A DNA stretch of 64,000 nt from Paenibacillus hexagrammi (GCF_021513275.1 NZ_CP090978.1:3968001-4032000), one strand, 5' to 3'. Shown: positions 35,643-45,693, numbered from the stretch's first letter. Numbers and translations: made by a program. The notes: generated by a model not told the origin, from the letters alone.

Positions 35643-38600
35643 TTAACTTCGGCTAATCACAATCTTGCGTGCCATTAGAACTAAATCAACGATATTTAAC
35701 TGATGATCTTGATTGAGATCGTATCTCTTGACGGATGACCAGTCATTTGACGTTGATGTCACCCCATAATGCTGGTCGATGATTTGAAGGTCAATGACAC
35801 CAGCGTTCGTGTTCATGGAAGCGTCAAAAGCTTGAATGGCTGCCGACAAGCTTTGCACCTCTTGATCAACAGCTGATTGTGCCGATGATGTATCGTTTTT
35901 TACTGCAAGCGCTTTTGTAATGGCATCATGTAGACGATTCACTGCATCTTGCGTATATTGTCCCCAGTAGGTTCCAATGGTGGCAGCAGCAGCTCGTGAA
36001 TTGGCTTCGTTCAGCTTAGTAATCAATGTGGTCATATCAGCAGCTTCGAAAGCTTCCACAGCAACCTCATAAGAAGTTCCGTCTACCGCAATTTCGTTGC
36101 CGCTGCCATCGCTTACCCATACTTTGCTCAAGTTGATGGTACTTGTCGTTGCTTGTGCCGAGCTATCGATCATGAATTGGAGCTGCAGAATTCGACTCAG
36201 ACTTCCTGTTAGTGATTGATCAGGTGAAGAACTCGCAATGAGGATTCTCACTTGACCTGGTGTTGTGACATGATGAATGACCGATACGCCATCAACTAAG
36301 GATTCTGCCGAGACAAACTGCATGTGCTCACTCGGGTAGGTGAATGTTAGATCCATCCCGTATACGCTCTGAGTTACACCTGAGAAACCATATACCAGCT
36401 CGAGCGACTGTCCCGCATTTACACGCTGCGGTCCAGTTAGAACACTACCTGCACGAACCGTAACTAATGCTGTTGCGTTCAGACTTGATCCATACACGGA
36501 GCCTGTAACGGTAAAAGTACCATTTTGGGCATACTGCTCAGGTGCAATTGGATCCCATACAACCGAAACCTGTGTAGTCGTTCCATTTGCATAAACAGCG
36601 TCTACCACAGACGGCAACAGGGGTGCAGTTCCCAGCGGTGTAGTCGTTTGGATGCTTGGAATAGATGTAATGGCTTCAGGATCCCAATCGTCAGTTCCAT
36701 TGATCGTACTTGACTTGCTAAAAATATTAGCAAGTGTATAGTCGCTTGCCTCTTCGCTTGTTAACTGGTGAGTCCAAGAAAGACGCGCAGTCGGATTGGC
36801 ACCGGGACCATAGCTGTTGTACTCCCCGTAATAGGCCGTTCTTTCATTACTTGCATTACCAAAATTGTTCCATCCCGTGGCAGCGATGTGAGCGCCGATA
36901 TACGAGTTCAAGTATACGGTTTTCGCGTAAGGTCTCCACGGACGGCCCAAATCCACGCCATTTTTTCCGTTTATCAACGGTTCTCCTGTCACTTTGCTAT
37001 CGAGGAATACATACCCGAACTTTTGCCCCAGCGGAGTGGATGCCGCCGTTACATGACCCGTTAGTCTTGAACGAAGCTCCGTATGATCAAACACCGCAAT
37101 CCCAGGTCCGAAAATAAAATCAACAGAGCCGGAGATATAGCAATCTTTAAAATAGGAACGATAGGATTGAATCGTCGTATTGTTTGCGTAATTCAGAGGA
37201 TCTGCGTTATCTGTTAGGTTACGAGTCAGTAATGTATCCTGATACGCAGTGATTCTGCTGTTCTCGAACATGACTTTATCCGCGTAGATATCGAGCGCTA
37301 CGGACTGCCCGGAGCCAGACCCTGACGTATTTCTAATCGTTAGGTTCTTCCCATAAAAATCATGACCCTTAATCATCAACGTATAGTCTGTATATGTGCC
37401 CAGCCCAAGCGAAGATCCATTTGCAGACGTTTTCTTGGGACTATCATCGTAAGTCAGGATCACACCGTCTTCACTTTCACCAATCATAGAAATATAAGGC
37501 TTACTTTCTGGAATAAGGACCTTCTCGTAATAGAGACCATTTTTCACAAAAATAACGGCTCTTCCGTCATTTTGATCCGGAACTGCATGTATGGCCTCTT
37601 GAATGGTTCTATAGTCACCGCTTCCATCGGCAGCTACCAGTATGAACTGCTTAGCCCCAGACGCTACATCAGGAAGGACAGAGATATAAGCGGTAACTGG
37701 GAGCTCCGCTCCTTGTACTGTTCCCGTTACTTTGAATCCGCTCACATTTGTATGAGCATATAATCCAGGCGAAATATCGTCCCAAACAACGGGAAGAGAC
37801 TGTGTTGTAAGATTATTCAGAACGGCTTTAACCTGATTAGGAAGTTGTGGAGCTGCACCCGCCGTTGTTTTCACGATTACAGGCAAGTAGCTATTTATGA
37901 CTACGGACGTTACATGGACAGTAATGGCAGCCCGTTGAGCATATCCTGTTACCGTTCCATAAATGGTGACCGTTCCCGGTTGTGCGAACTTGGAGGAATC
38001 CATGAAATCCCAGATCACCGGTGCGTAATCAACAGACCCATTGTCCAACATGACCGGAACTTGCGCAGGAAGAATCGGTGCTGCGCCTACAGCAGTTGTC
38101 ACCTGTAAGGGTTTAAATCCAATGACCGATTCTTGCCCTGTTATCGTAACCGGATACATCCCTAATATGGCGCTTCCATCATTCATGGATGCCGTTACAA
38201 GTACTTGGCCGTCCTGTTTTGCCGTAAGCACGCCATTTGCATCGATTGCTGCATGAGATGTAGGTGTCAGGTCGGTGTTGTATACAGCCCAGGTAACGCT
38301 CGAAGCCCCGCCGGTCGTTTTAGCAGCGCTGAAGCTCAAGCTGCCACCCTTCTCGGTAATGCTGCTTTTCCCATTAGATGGTTGAATGACAATTCCGTAG
38401 CCCGTATCCTCAGCTGAATCGCTGTGAACCTTCAAGTCATCGAGCATAACTTGTGAGGCCACAGTTGTATTATTATTAGGGCCAACCGATTTGAACGTAC
38501 TAATATCCGGAGTTGCCAATGTTGAATCATAGAAAGGCTGACCGCTCAGTACTTTATTACCGTTGTAGTAAACATCAACAAGCTTGTTATTATAGTCCAC

Positions 38601-40697
38601 TACCGTTTTTAGTGAGAACCAGGTATCAAGTGGAATCAACGGAATAATCGTTTGAGAGGTTTGGCCATTAATGACATAAGACAACGCACCCGAGTTTTCC
38701 GTATTCAACCAAAGGACGATCTTGCCGTTAGAAGAAAGCAATTGGAACACCCTATTATTTCCGGTAACCTTGGTCGCGTAGGTTCCCGTTGGTACGCCAT
38801 TACTTACATTCTGCGGGGTTAGAAATTTCATGCTGACCTCTACCGATGTCGTTCCTGTTTGTGGGGCAAAGCTGCGCTGAGCCGTTACATAACCTGCTCC
38901 ACGATCATTTAAATACATGCTGTTTGGACCGGATGCACCATCCGAAACAATATCTATAGAACCTAGATTACTGTTCGTAGTAGAAGGCGTCCAATATCCT
39001 CCTGGCGAATCCCCAACTTGATAATCCGAGAAGTCCTCATTCACGGGGAATGACTTGTCATATACAACTTCTCCGTCTTGGACAATGTTGCTGCTCTTCG
39101 TCAAGTTGATTCCTTGCGTCAATCTGCTGTCCTTGAAAAAGATATTTTCTGTATTCGTCAATATCGCTTTTGTAAACGCAACATTGATAAACTGTACGTT
39201 TTTCAATGTATTATCCGATGTAGGCGTAGAAGGTGCCCCTGTTAACGAGATTACGTTATCTGCTGCCGTACCCGCTGTATCATTATTAACAAGATTTATA
39301 AATCGGAAGTTGCTCATATCCGGCGGATAAATATCCGGTACATCCAATTTGTCATAATTGGAATTCAGATCGATTTTGTTAATCAGAGAATCTCGAACTT
39401 GAATATTTTTAATGTAACCGCCCCTGGAGGTGCTCGTTTTCACTTTAAAGCCCGGCGAAGCCGCATTGGATGAGACATCCACCGGAATCAGATTGCAATC
39501 CTCCGCATAGACGTCGCTGACGCCCCCTGACATTTCGCTGCCGATTACAATACCGCCATGACCGCCGCTGAACGTATCTCCACGGTAGTAAATAAACCGG
39601 GAAGGTCTGCCGATTTGACGCCCCTCTTCATTAATCCCGGATTTAATGGCACTGCTGTCATCTCCGGTTTGAAAGGTAGAATTCAGAATGTAAACGCTCT
39701 CGGAAGAGTTGGGATCAAATCCATCGCCGTTGTGCTGGGAGGTATTCACATCCAGATTGTATGCTGTAATGTCTTTGCTATACACAGGAACAATGGTCCA
39801 CATCATACCGTTACGGATTCGCAATCCATCCAAATAAACGTTATGAGCGTTACTCAAACCAATCAAGTGACCGCCGCCATAGGAATGCCCTACCTCATCA
39901 ACATCCTTGTCATACTCCTCACGCAGTAATAAACCATTCTCTTCATCACCAATCGTCCCCGGTCCCAGAATCGCAATGTTCTCAACTGAGTAGCCATAAT
40001 TCGTGTGATCTAGAACACCTGCATTGATGAGACTCTGATAGGCCTCCGGTTCTTCAAGACTATGTCTCTGCAAAACGAAAGGCATGAAATCGGCTTTCTT
40101 AGTACTCGGCATGATTGCAGCGCCTGCATCCACATAAACGGTCATATTACTGTGCAAGAATATGCCGCCAGTTACATAGGAACCAGCAGGAAAATACAAT
40201 GTATCGCCTGGTGTGACTGCATCAATAGCGGACTGAATCGCCGCAGTATCCAAGGTGCTTCCATCGCCTACAGCTCCGTAATCCTTAACATTGAAGCGCT
40301 TGCCCGTTCTTTTCGTCGTAATTTGAATGGTGTTGCTATCCAAGGATTCATTGCCATTCGCATCTTGTGCCCGAACCAAATAGCCATAGCTTGTTTCCGG
40401 GTTCAATCCAAGTACCTTGTAAAAAGTCTTATCCGTTGAACCGACTAGTGTCCCATCCAGATTGTAGATGTTATATCTAACAATATTGGAGTAATACAAA
40501 GGCTTTTCCCACACCAAGACCACCGACGCATCTGTATTCGACGCTGGTGCCATTCGCAAATCAGTTGGTGTATACATGCTCGAAGCATAACTGGAAGCGT
40601 TTACTAAATTAGATTTGTCAAATAGCGGTATCCCCGGCAAGTAGGAAGCAAGGAGTAACACGATCATCATCCACATACTTTGCTTCATCACTCTCAA
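35643..40697 (-). CDS. Giant pectinase A: FN3, GH28 polygalacturonase, Ig modules, CE8 pectinesterase, cohesin, FIVAR, dockerin
   Basis: The best start is TTG 40697, 6 nt after GGAGGG, giving 1684 residues; the frame also extends to 40739. The order is: a signal peptide; FN3 (about 40-130); GH28 (about 140-545; VKDYGAVGDGSTLDTAAIQ, NGDGFDPNSS, GDDSSAIKSG, GGHGGIVIGS); a LamG-like beta module (about 560-755); Ig-like modules (about 765-1045); CE8 (about 1065-1360; AYQDTL, GSVDFIFG, LGRPW); a further Ig module; a cohesin; FIVAR; and a dockerin with one intact Ca loop (DLNQDHQLNIVD). The GH28 resembles exo-polygalacturonases. De-esterification and hydrolysis on one secreted chain suit methylated pectin. 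The anchor gene follows 70 bp downstream. Confidence 0.93.
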   Translation of the reverse strand: MRVMKQSMWMMIVLLLASYLPGIPLFDKSNLVNASSYASSMYTPTDLRMAPASNTDASVVLVWEKPLYYSNIVRYNIYNLDGTLVGSTDKTFYKVLGLNPETSYGYLVRAQDANGNESLDSNTIQITTKRTGKRFNVKDYGAVGDGSTLDTAAIQSAIDAVTPGDTLYFPAGSYVTGGIFLHSNMTVYVDAGAAIMPSTKKADFMPFVLQRHSLEEPEAYQSLINAGVLDHTNYGYSVENIAILGPGTIGDEENGLLLREEYDKDVDEVGHSYGGGHLIGLSNAHNVYLDGLRIRNGMMWTIVPVYSKDITAYNLDVNTSQHNGDGFDPNSSESVYILNSTFQTGDDSSAIKSGINEEGRQIGRPSRFIYYRGDTFSGGHGGIVIGSEMSGGVSDVYAEDCNLIPVDVSSNAASPGFKVKTSTSRGGYIKNIQVRDSLINKIDLNSNYDKLDVPDIYPPDMSNFRFINLVNNDTAGTAADNVISLTGAPSTPTSDNTLKNVQFINVAFTKAILTNTENIFFKDSRLTQGINLTKSSNIVQDGEVVYDKSFPVNEDFSDYQVGDSPGGYWTPSTTNSNLGSIDIVSDGASGPNSMYLNDRGAGYVTAQRSFAPQTGTTSVEVSMKFLTPQNVSNGVPTGTYATKVTGNNRVFQLLSSNGKIVLWLNTENSGALSYVINGQTSQTIIPLIPLDTWFSLKTVVDYNNKLVDVYYNGNKVLSGQPFYDSTLATPDISTFKSVGPNNNTTVASQVMLDDLKVHSDSAEDTGYGIVIQPSNGKSSITEKGGSLSFSAAKTTGGASSVTWAVYNTDLTPTSHAAIDANGVLTAKQDGQVLVTASMNDGSAILGMYPVTITGQESVIGFKPLQVTTAVGAAPILPAQVPVMLDNGSVDYAPVIWDFMDSSKFAQPGTVTIYGTVTGYAQRAAITVHVTSVVINSYLPVIVKTTAGAAPQLPNQVKAVLNNLTTQSLPVVWDDISPGLYAHTNVSGFKVTGTVQGAELPVTAYISVLPDVASGAKQFILVAADGSGDYRTIQEAIHAVPDQNDGRAVIFVKNGLYYEKVLIPESKPYISMIGESEDGVILTYDDSPKKTSANGSSLGLGTYTDYTLMIKGHDFYGKNLTIRNTSGSGSGQSVALDIYADKVMFENSRITAYQDTLLTRNLTDNADPLNYANNTTIQSYRSYFKDCYISGSVDFIFGPGIAVFDHTELRSRLTGHVTAASTPLGQKFGYVFLDSKVTGEPLINGKNGVDLGRPWRPYAKTVYLNSYIGAHIAATGWNNFGNASNERTAYYGEYNSYGPGANPTARLSWTHQLTSEEASDYTLANIFSKSSTINGTDDWDPEAITSIPSIQTTTPLGTAPLLPSVVDAVYANGTTTQVSVVWDPIAPEQYAQNGTFTVTGSVYGSSLNATALVTVRAGSVLTGPQRVNAGQSLELVYGFSGVTQSVYGMDLTFTYPSEHMQFVSAESLVDGVSVIHHVTTPGQVRILIASSSPDQSLTGSLSRILQLQFMIDSSAQATTSTINLSKVWVSDGSGNEIAVDGTSYEVAVEAFEAADMTTLITKLNEANSRAAAATIGTYWGQYTQDAVNRLHDAITKALAVKNDTSSAQSAVDQEVQSLSAAIQAFDASMNTNAGVIDLQIIDQHYGVTSTSNDWSSVKRYDLNQDHQLNIVDLVLMARKIVISRS

Positions 40698-40805
40698 ACG
40701 AAACCCTCCTTTATCATCATTGGAACCATATAGCCTCATCGCATTCTTCGTTGAGTAGATCCCCCTCTCCTGCTCTATAATGAACTCCTATTACTTCCCC
40801 AATAT

Positions 40806-42407
40806 CTATTTCCACTCCCTATAGGAGAAATAATCAAAATCAGCCGCCTTAAGCTGTCCAGATAGATCTTGAACACACATCCCGACAAATGTGCCTGTAA
40901 ATCCCCAAGATCTGAAATACCCGTCTTGAGAAATGGTGGCATACTCATCAGATAGCTTGGCAGCATCCAAAACTGGCCCTATCAGGTTCCACTCACTGCC
41001 ATCCATTGAATAATAAAATTGCAGATAACTTTCATTAAAATGGACTTTTAGCCATACACGCATCGTGTCAGCAAGAGTAATGGGTTCCTCCAGCAATTCG
41101 TTATACTTCCCACGCATGGAACTGATCAGCTGCAATACAGGACCTTTGCTTTCTTCGTGAGTGAGATGCAGATAATAATGATTCTCGGTGTTGTAGTAAG
41201 CAATTAAGCCAGCCATTTGTTGAAAATGATCCGGTGTAAACTCCAAACATGTTTCAACCTCCGCTTTAAACGATTGAAGCCGTCTAGCCACCATGCTCTG
41301 ACGGTGTAAGGAATTCAGCGATTCCCTCCCCCTGATACGTAGCCAGCCAGGTCTTTCAGTTAACGACAACCAATCCGGGTGCGCGGGATCCCTTAACGTG
41401 CTGAAATGAACGGAAAGCTGCGTTTCATCAAAATGATCCAAGAACGGCACTTCAGGAAATGCATGGGAAGGCAGATTAGGGGGTTCCACTTCTTCCTGCG
41501 GACTCATGGTACTGTCTACAACACGCAACCATCCCTCTTCATTCCACTCACAGCGCTGAATGGCAGTTTCACGTCCCAAGTTGCATTCTCCATCTTCATT
41601 AACCGGTCTCGCACACAAATGAGCTATATACCATTCACCCGTCTGTGTTTCAACAAGACTCGCATGACCGGCTTTTTGCAATCGCAGGTGCGATTTTCCT
41701 TTGGAAGTAAGAACGGGATTGCATGGATCAACTTCATAGGGACCCGTCAGATTCCTAGAACGTGCAACCGTAACTGCATGATTGTAGCTGGTTCCCCCTT
41801 CCGCAACCATGAGATAATAGAACCCATCCTTTTTATACAAATGAGGTCCTTCCGTTCCTCCCAAACTCGTTCCTTTGAAAATCGTTGTAACAGGCCCTAT
41901 TAGTCTTCGCTGATCGGCACAATATTCTTGAAGGTTAATGCCATGGAATCGGTTTCGGCCTTTTCTATGATCCCAAACCATATTAAGCAACCACTTTCTC
42001 CCGTCGTCATCGTGAAACAACGATGGATCGAACCCGCTGCTGTTTACATATACAGGCTCAGACCAGGGCCCATGTATATCTTGAGCTGTAATTACATAGT
42101 TAGGTGTATCTTTGTAAACGCCTGTAAGGCACTTTACATTGGAATATAGTAAGTAAAACTGTTGACCATCATGGCTTAAACAAGGCGCCCAGACTCCACC
42201 GGAATTCGGACAACCGATCAAATTGAGTTGACTCATGCGAGTGAGAGGATGTGTAAGCAACTGCCAGTTTACAAGATCCTTGGAATGGTGAATTTGTACG
42301 CCTGGAAACCATTCAAATGTGGAAGTGGCAAGGTAATAGTCATCTCCAACTCTTAAGAAAGAGGGGTCAGGATTAAACCCTCTTAGTACGGGGTTTTGAA
42401 TTTTCAT
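40806..42407 (-). CDS. GH43 beta-xylosidase / alpha-L-arabinofuranosidase
   Basis: The 533-residue enzyme has no signal peptide, so it acts in the cytoplasm. The N-terminal five-bladed propeller has NPVLRGFNPDPSFLRVGDDYYLATSTFEWFPG (catalytic base Asp in NPDPS) and GTEGPHLYKKDGFYYLMVAEGG (catalytic Glu), as in GH43 xylosidases of the XynB3 type. A C-terminal beta-sandwich of about 200 residues follows. It would release xylose or arabinose from imported oligosaccharides. AGGAGG precedes the ATG. It is downstream of the two permeases in the same orientation. Substrate choice between xylose and arabinose is uncertain. Confidence 0.93.
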   Translation of the reverse strand: MKIQNPVLRGFNPDPSFLRVGDDYYLATSTFEWFPGVQIHHSKDLVNWQLLTHPLTRMSQLNLIGCPNSGGVWAPCLSHDGQQFYLLYSNVKCLTGVYKDTPNYVITAQDIHGPWSEPVYVNSSGFDPSLFHDDDGRKWLLNMVWDHRKGRNRFHGINLQEYCADQRRLIGPVTTIFKGTSLGGTEGPHLYKKDGFYYLMVAEGGTSYNHAVTVARSRNLTGPYEVDPCNPVLTSKGKSHLRLQKAGHASLVETQTGEWYIAHLCARPVNEDGECNLGRETAIQRCEWNEEGWLRVVDSTMSPQEEVEPPNLPSHAFPEVPFLDHFDETQLSVHFSTLRDPAHPDWLSLTERPGWLRIRGRESLNSLHRQSMVARRLQSFKAEVETCLEFTPDHFQQMAGLIAYYNTENHYYLHLTHEESKGPVLQLISSMRGKYNELLEEPITLADTMRVWLKVHFNESYLQFYYSMDGSEWNLIGPVLDAAKLSDEYATISQDGYFRSWGFTGTFVGMCVQDLSGQLKAADFDYFSYREWK

Positions 42408-42457
42408 TTGAAGTCCTCCTAACAGATTTTGGTAATAGCCGCTTCTTTCTACTTTCT

Positions 42458-43297
42458 TTATCCCTTCACGGATCCCCCGGCTAACCCCTGGATTAAAAAC
42501 CGCTGGATATACATGAACAGCAAAATAGGTGGAATCAAACCGATGATACTTCCTGCCGCAAGTGAACCGTATTCGACACTGTACTGGCCGATTAAGTATT
42601 TTAGGCCGATTGGAATGGTAAACTTCGACGCAGAAGTCAAGAATGAGAACGCGACTAGGAATTCATTCCAGCAGCCGATGAAGGCAAAAGCTGCCGTTGC
42701 GACAATCCCGGGAAGAATAACCGGTGTAATAATCGTAAAGATGACGCGGAACCTGCTTGCCCCGTCTACCATGGCCGCTTCGTCAATTTCCTTCGGAATT
42801 CCGCCAATAAATCCCTTCATCAACAGTGTGTTAAAGGCTACCTGCGATACAATATAAAACAATATAATCGCGTATGGCGTATTCATCAGCCCCATGCTTT
42901 TGAAGATGAGGAATAGCGGAATGACAAACAGGATTACCGGAAGCATTTGGGTGCTGAGCAGAATCAACATAAAGAGATTCTTCCCTGCAAATTTAAACCT
43001 GCTCAACGCATATCCATTGGTGATCGATAGAATGGCAACGAATATGACGGATACTAAACAAATAAATAGACTGTTGATGAAAAATCCCGAAAATTTATTC
43101 ACACTCCACACCTTGATGAAGTTATCAAAGGTTATCGGACTGGGAAAATAGTGAATGGTAGAGCTTAGAATATCTTCTTCCCGCTTTAATGAAGTGGAAA
43201 TGTCCCATAAAAATGGCAGTAGCACAAACAACAGTGTAGCTAGTAAAGGTATATAAAATAAGATCAAGGAAGTCAGCGTATGTCGTAATTTATTCAT
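42458..43297 (-). CDS. Sugar ABC transporter permease, MalG/MsmG type
   Basis: The 279-residue permease has six predicted membrane helices and the EAA loop (EIDEAAMVDGASRFRVIFTI), and ends in the usual QRFLIQGLAGGSVKG. ATG 43297 is preferred, behind AGGAG within the preceding permease gene; the open frame reaches 43306. With the MsmF-type partner and the binding protein at 47632 it would import oligosaccharides. No ATPase gene is present in the locus. Confidence 0.95.
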   Translation of the reverse strand: MNKLRHTLTSLILFYIPLLATLLFVLLPFLWDISTSLKREEDILSSTIHYFPSPITFDNFIKVWSVNKFSGFFINSLFICLVSVIFVAILSITNGYALSRFKFAGKNLFMLILLSTQMLPVILFVIPLFLIFKSMGLMNTPYAIILFYIVSQVAFNTLLMKGFIGGIPKEIDEAAMVDGASRFRVIFTIITPVILPGIVATAAFAFIGCWNEFLVAFSFLTSASKFTIPIGLKYLIGQYSVEYGSLAAGSIIGLIPPILLFMYIQRFLIQGLAGGSVKG

Positions 43298-44240
43298 CTT
43301 GATCACTCCTGCTTAATTTTAAATATCCAATGACAAATATCATAAGTACAAAGAATGTAATGACACCCATCGCTGAAGCGTAGCCATAATTGCCGTTGAG
43401 GATCGCTGTTTTGAACATGTAAACAGGAAGCGTCGTGGTCATATTCATAGGACCGCCATCCGTCATCGTATAGATCATATCCATAGAATTAAATTCCCAA
43501 ATAGCTCTTAACATCGTTGAGAAAATAATGCTTTCTTTCAAATAAGGCAACGTGATGGAGAACAATTTTCTTACTTTTCCGGCGCCGTCTACATCACAGG
43601 ATTCATAAATGTCTTGCGGAATCGATTGCAGCGCAGCCAGCAAAGCTACCGCAAAGAACGGGATTCCTCTCCAGAGCTCTGCTACAATTACAGAACCGAA
43701 CACCGTGTGGGTGTTGGCAAGCCAGGCAATATTCTCATGAATGATGCCGAGTTTTTTCAAAAGGTCATTGATCACGCCAATGTGTTGATTGAACATAAGC
43801 GACCATAGCATCGTGGTCAGTACACCCGAAACCGCCCATGGAATCAGTACCAGAGATCGGACTACACCACGAAAACGAAACGTTTGATTTAATAACAACG
43901 CCACAATGAGGCCAAACACAAGCTGTAACACAACCTCAATGACCACCCATTTAACGGTAATCCATAGCGAGCTTGGAAACAGCTCATCATGAAATAAGAT
44001 TTCTCTAAAATTGCTAAGGCCAGCAAATCCAAAATCTTGTGGACGCGTCATATCGTAATTACGCAGCGCCAATTCAAAAACCTTAAGAATCGGAAAAAAC
44101 ATAATAACTGCAATCAAGATCAGTGTTGGGACAACTAGAACATAGGGTAAAAATCTATCCTCGCCAACCCATTTACTCAACTTTCTTTTTCTTCCAGCCG
44201 CTCCAAATGTACTGCCTGTAGTCTGTTGTTCTAGTTTCAT
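43290..44240 (-). CDS. Sugar ABC transporter permease, MalF/MsmF type
   Basis: The 316-residue permease has a cytoplasmic N-terminus of about 30 residues, six predicted helices and the EAA-like loop YESCDVDGAGKVRKLFSITLP. GAGGTGAT lies upstream of the ATG. Its 3' end overlaps the next permease. It pairs with that MsmG-type protein to form the channel of a CUT1 sugar importer. It follows the response regulator after a terminator, so it probably has its own promoter in 44241-44343. Confidence 0.95.
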   Translation of the reverse strand: MKLEQQTTGSTFGAAGRKRKLSKWVGEDRFLPYVLVVPTLILIAVIMFFPILKVFELALRNYDMTRPQDFGFAGLSNFREILFHDELFPSSLWITVKWVVIEVVLQLVFGLIVALLLNQTFRFRGVVRSLVLIPWAVSGVLTTMLWSLMFNQHIGVINDLLKKLGIIHENIAWLANTHTVFGSVIVAELWRGIPFFAVALLAALQSIPQDIYESCDVDGAGKVRKLFSITLPYLKESIIFSTMLRAIWEFNSMDMIYTMTDGGPMNMTTTLPVYMFKTAILNGNYGYASAMGVITFFVLMIFVIGYLKLSRSDQDE

Positions 44241-44343
44241 TATTATTGATCACCTCTGTACTCATCATAAAATTTTAAAAGAATTATCTAAATAATATTT
44301 CTTGCAAATAGTGTTTGTTTTCTTCAATAAATGCCCGAGAAAC

Positions 44344-44372
44344 AAAAAAGCCCTATCCACCACGGGATAAGA
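44344..44372 (-). terminator. Terminator after the response regulator gene
   Basis: Minus-strand stem CTTATCC/GGATAGG with a 6-nt loop, followed by GCTTTTTT, between the regulator and the permease genes. Confidence 0.75.
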
Positions 44373-44417
44373 CTCGGTATGTAGATCAAGTAGGGTCCAT
44401 GGCGAGCTTCACTCTCA

Positions 44418-45437
44418 TCATTGTCTATTTTGCTGCCGAAACTCAATAGGCGATAGACCGGTTTGCCGCTTGAACTGCACACTAAAATATTGGGTATTGA
44501 TAAATCCAACTTTCTCAGCCACTTCATAAACCTTATAATCCGTGTGAATTAAGAGCTCAATCGCTTTTTCCATTCTAATACGGAGCACATAGTCACTAAA
44601 ATTAACATCCGTATATCGTTTAAATAAGGTACTTACATATGATGGAGATATATGCACGGTTTCTGCTACAATCTTCAAATCTAAATCTACATTATCATAG
44701 TTATTCGTAATATAATCCATAATGGTTTTGAGAAAGGCTTGATGCGAGTTCCCTGAATACTTAACCTGATCATAGAACAAGATATTCTCAGTTATGGTGC
44801 TATCCTTTAACTGCGCTGCGATCATGGCTTCCTCATAGGAGAAAGCAATATGATTAAACCCCTTACCAAAACTGCCAATTCCCATCCGAACTTGAATTTT
44901 CAGATACTGATCTATAAGCCCAACCATGGTTTGAGAAATATGTTCCGTATCCTTTTTCATCTTTTCCAAATCTTCATGTGCAAAGTTAAATAGCAGGTTG
45001 ATCCGGTGGTTGTAATGGACGATACAAACCTGATAATCATCCATTACTGTCGTTCCTAAAACCTCGTTGCATACATTTTTTATCGAGAACAGAAGCAGCT
45101 CCAGATCCTCCGGTTTATTCGGCTTTAAATATCGATCCATGCCGCTGTCCAGCCCAATTACAGCTATGCCAAACATGACACCGCAAAAAGATAATCCCAA
45201 CAATTCGCACTCTTTTTCTACAAACTCTTCGCTTCCAATGCCTGCGATTAATCCGCTGAGAAATTGATTCACGATAAGCCCTTGACTCTTCCTCTCCTTC
45301 TCAAGCTTTCTCCGATCCTCCTCTAATGCTAAACATGCATTTACAACCACTTGCCGAATGCGATCATTGCTTTCATATTTCATAATATAATCAAATGCTT
45401 GAAGCTGGATCGCATCCTTCGCATAGCTAAAATCATC
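44418..45437 (-). CDS. YesN-type response regulator, 3' part with AraC DNA-binding domain
   Basis: This frame continues the receiver domain begun at 45693 (SGFDDFSYAKDAIQLQAFDYI) and then runs through a helical linker region to an AraC-type double HTH. The HTH region includes LKIVAETVHISPSYVSTLFKRYTDVNFSDYVLRIRMEKA and VYEVAEKVGFINTQYFSVQFKRQTGLSP. Its formal start at 45383 lies inside the receiver domain, so it is not an independent gene. Removing one base from the A-run at 45438-45441 gives one 424-residue regulator. It should activate the neighbouring import and pectinase genes. Confidence 0.88.
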   Translation of the reverse strand, partial: DDFSYAKDAIQLQAFDYIMKYESNDRIRQVVVNACLALEEDRRKLEKERKSQGLIVNQFLSGLIAGIGSEEFVEKECELLGLSFCGVMFGIAVIGLDSGMDRYLKPNKPEDLELLLFSIKNVCNEVLGTTVMDDYQVCIVHYNHRINLLFNFAHEDLEKMKKDTEHISQTMVGLIDQYLKIQVRMGIGSFGKGFNHIAFSYEEAMIAAQLKDSTITENILFYDQVKYSGNSHQAFLKTIMDYITNNYDNVDLDLKIVAETVHISPSYVSTLFKRYTDVNFSDYVLRIRMEKAIELLIHTDYKVYEVAEKVGFINTQYFSVQFKRQTGLSPIEFRQQNRQ

Positions 45438-45693
45438 AAAAGCCTGACAAGAAAATGACTTTCATGTCCAGATTATTCTCTTTGATTAAACCGGCAAGCT
45501 TTAAACCATCTATGAACGGCATGCGAATGTCCGATAGCAAAATATCCGGCTTCACATTCTGAATAAGCTCCCAAGCTTCTAACCCATCCGCAGCTACACC
45601 CACGATTTGAATGTTATATTGTTCCCAAGGAATGCTGCGTTTGATCCCTTCTCTAATCCAAACATCATCATCAGCTATGAGCAGCTTAAACAT
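45436..45693 (-). CDS. YesN-type response regulator, 5' part (receiver domain, frameshifted)
   Basis: ATG 45693 follows GAGAGG at 8 nt and reads MFKLLIADDDVWIREGIKRSIPW with the phosphoacceptor Asp in DILLSDIRMPFIDG. The frame ends at SGF followed by TGA, because the T-run of the coding strand (plus-strand A-run 45438-45441) is one base too long. The rest of the receiver continues in the next frame. It starts immediately after the sensor kinase stop, as in YesM-YesN pairs. Confidence 0.85.
   Translation of the reverse strand: MFKLLIADDDVWIREGIKRSIPWEQYNIQIVGVAADGLEAWELIQNVKPDILLSDIRMPFIDGLKLAGLIKENNLDMKVIFLSGF

Noticed and set aside
36734-37763. Plus-strand open frames of 98-133 codons opposite pectinase A
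   Set aside because: They lie antisense to a clear 1684-residue gene, lack ribosome binding sites and show no protein-like features.
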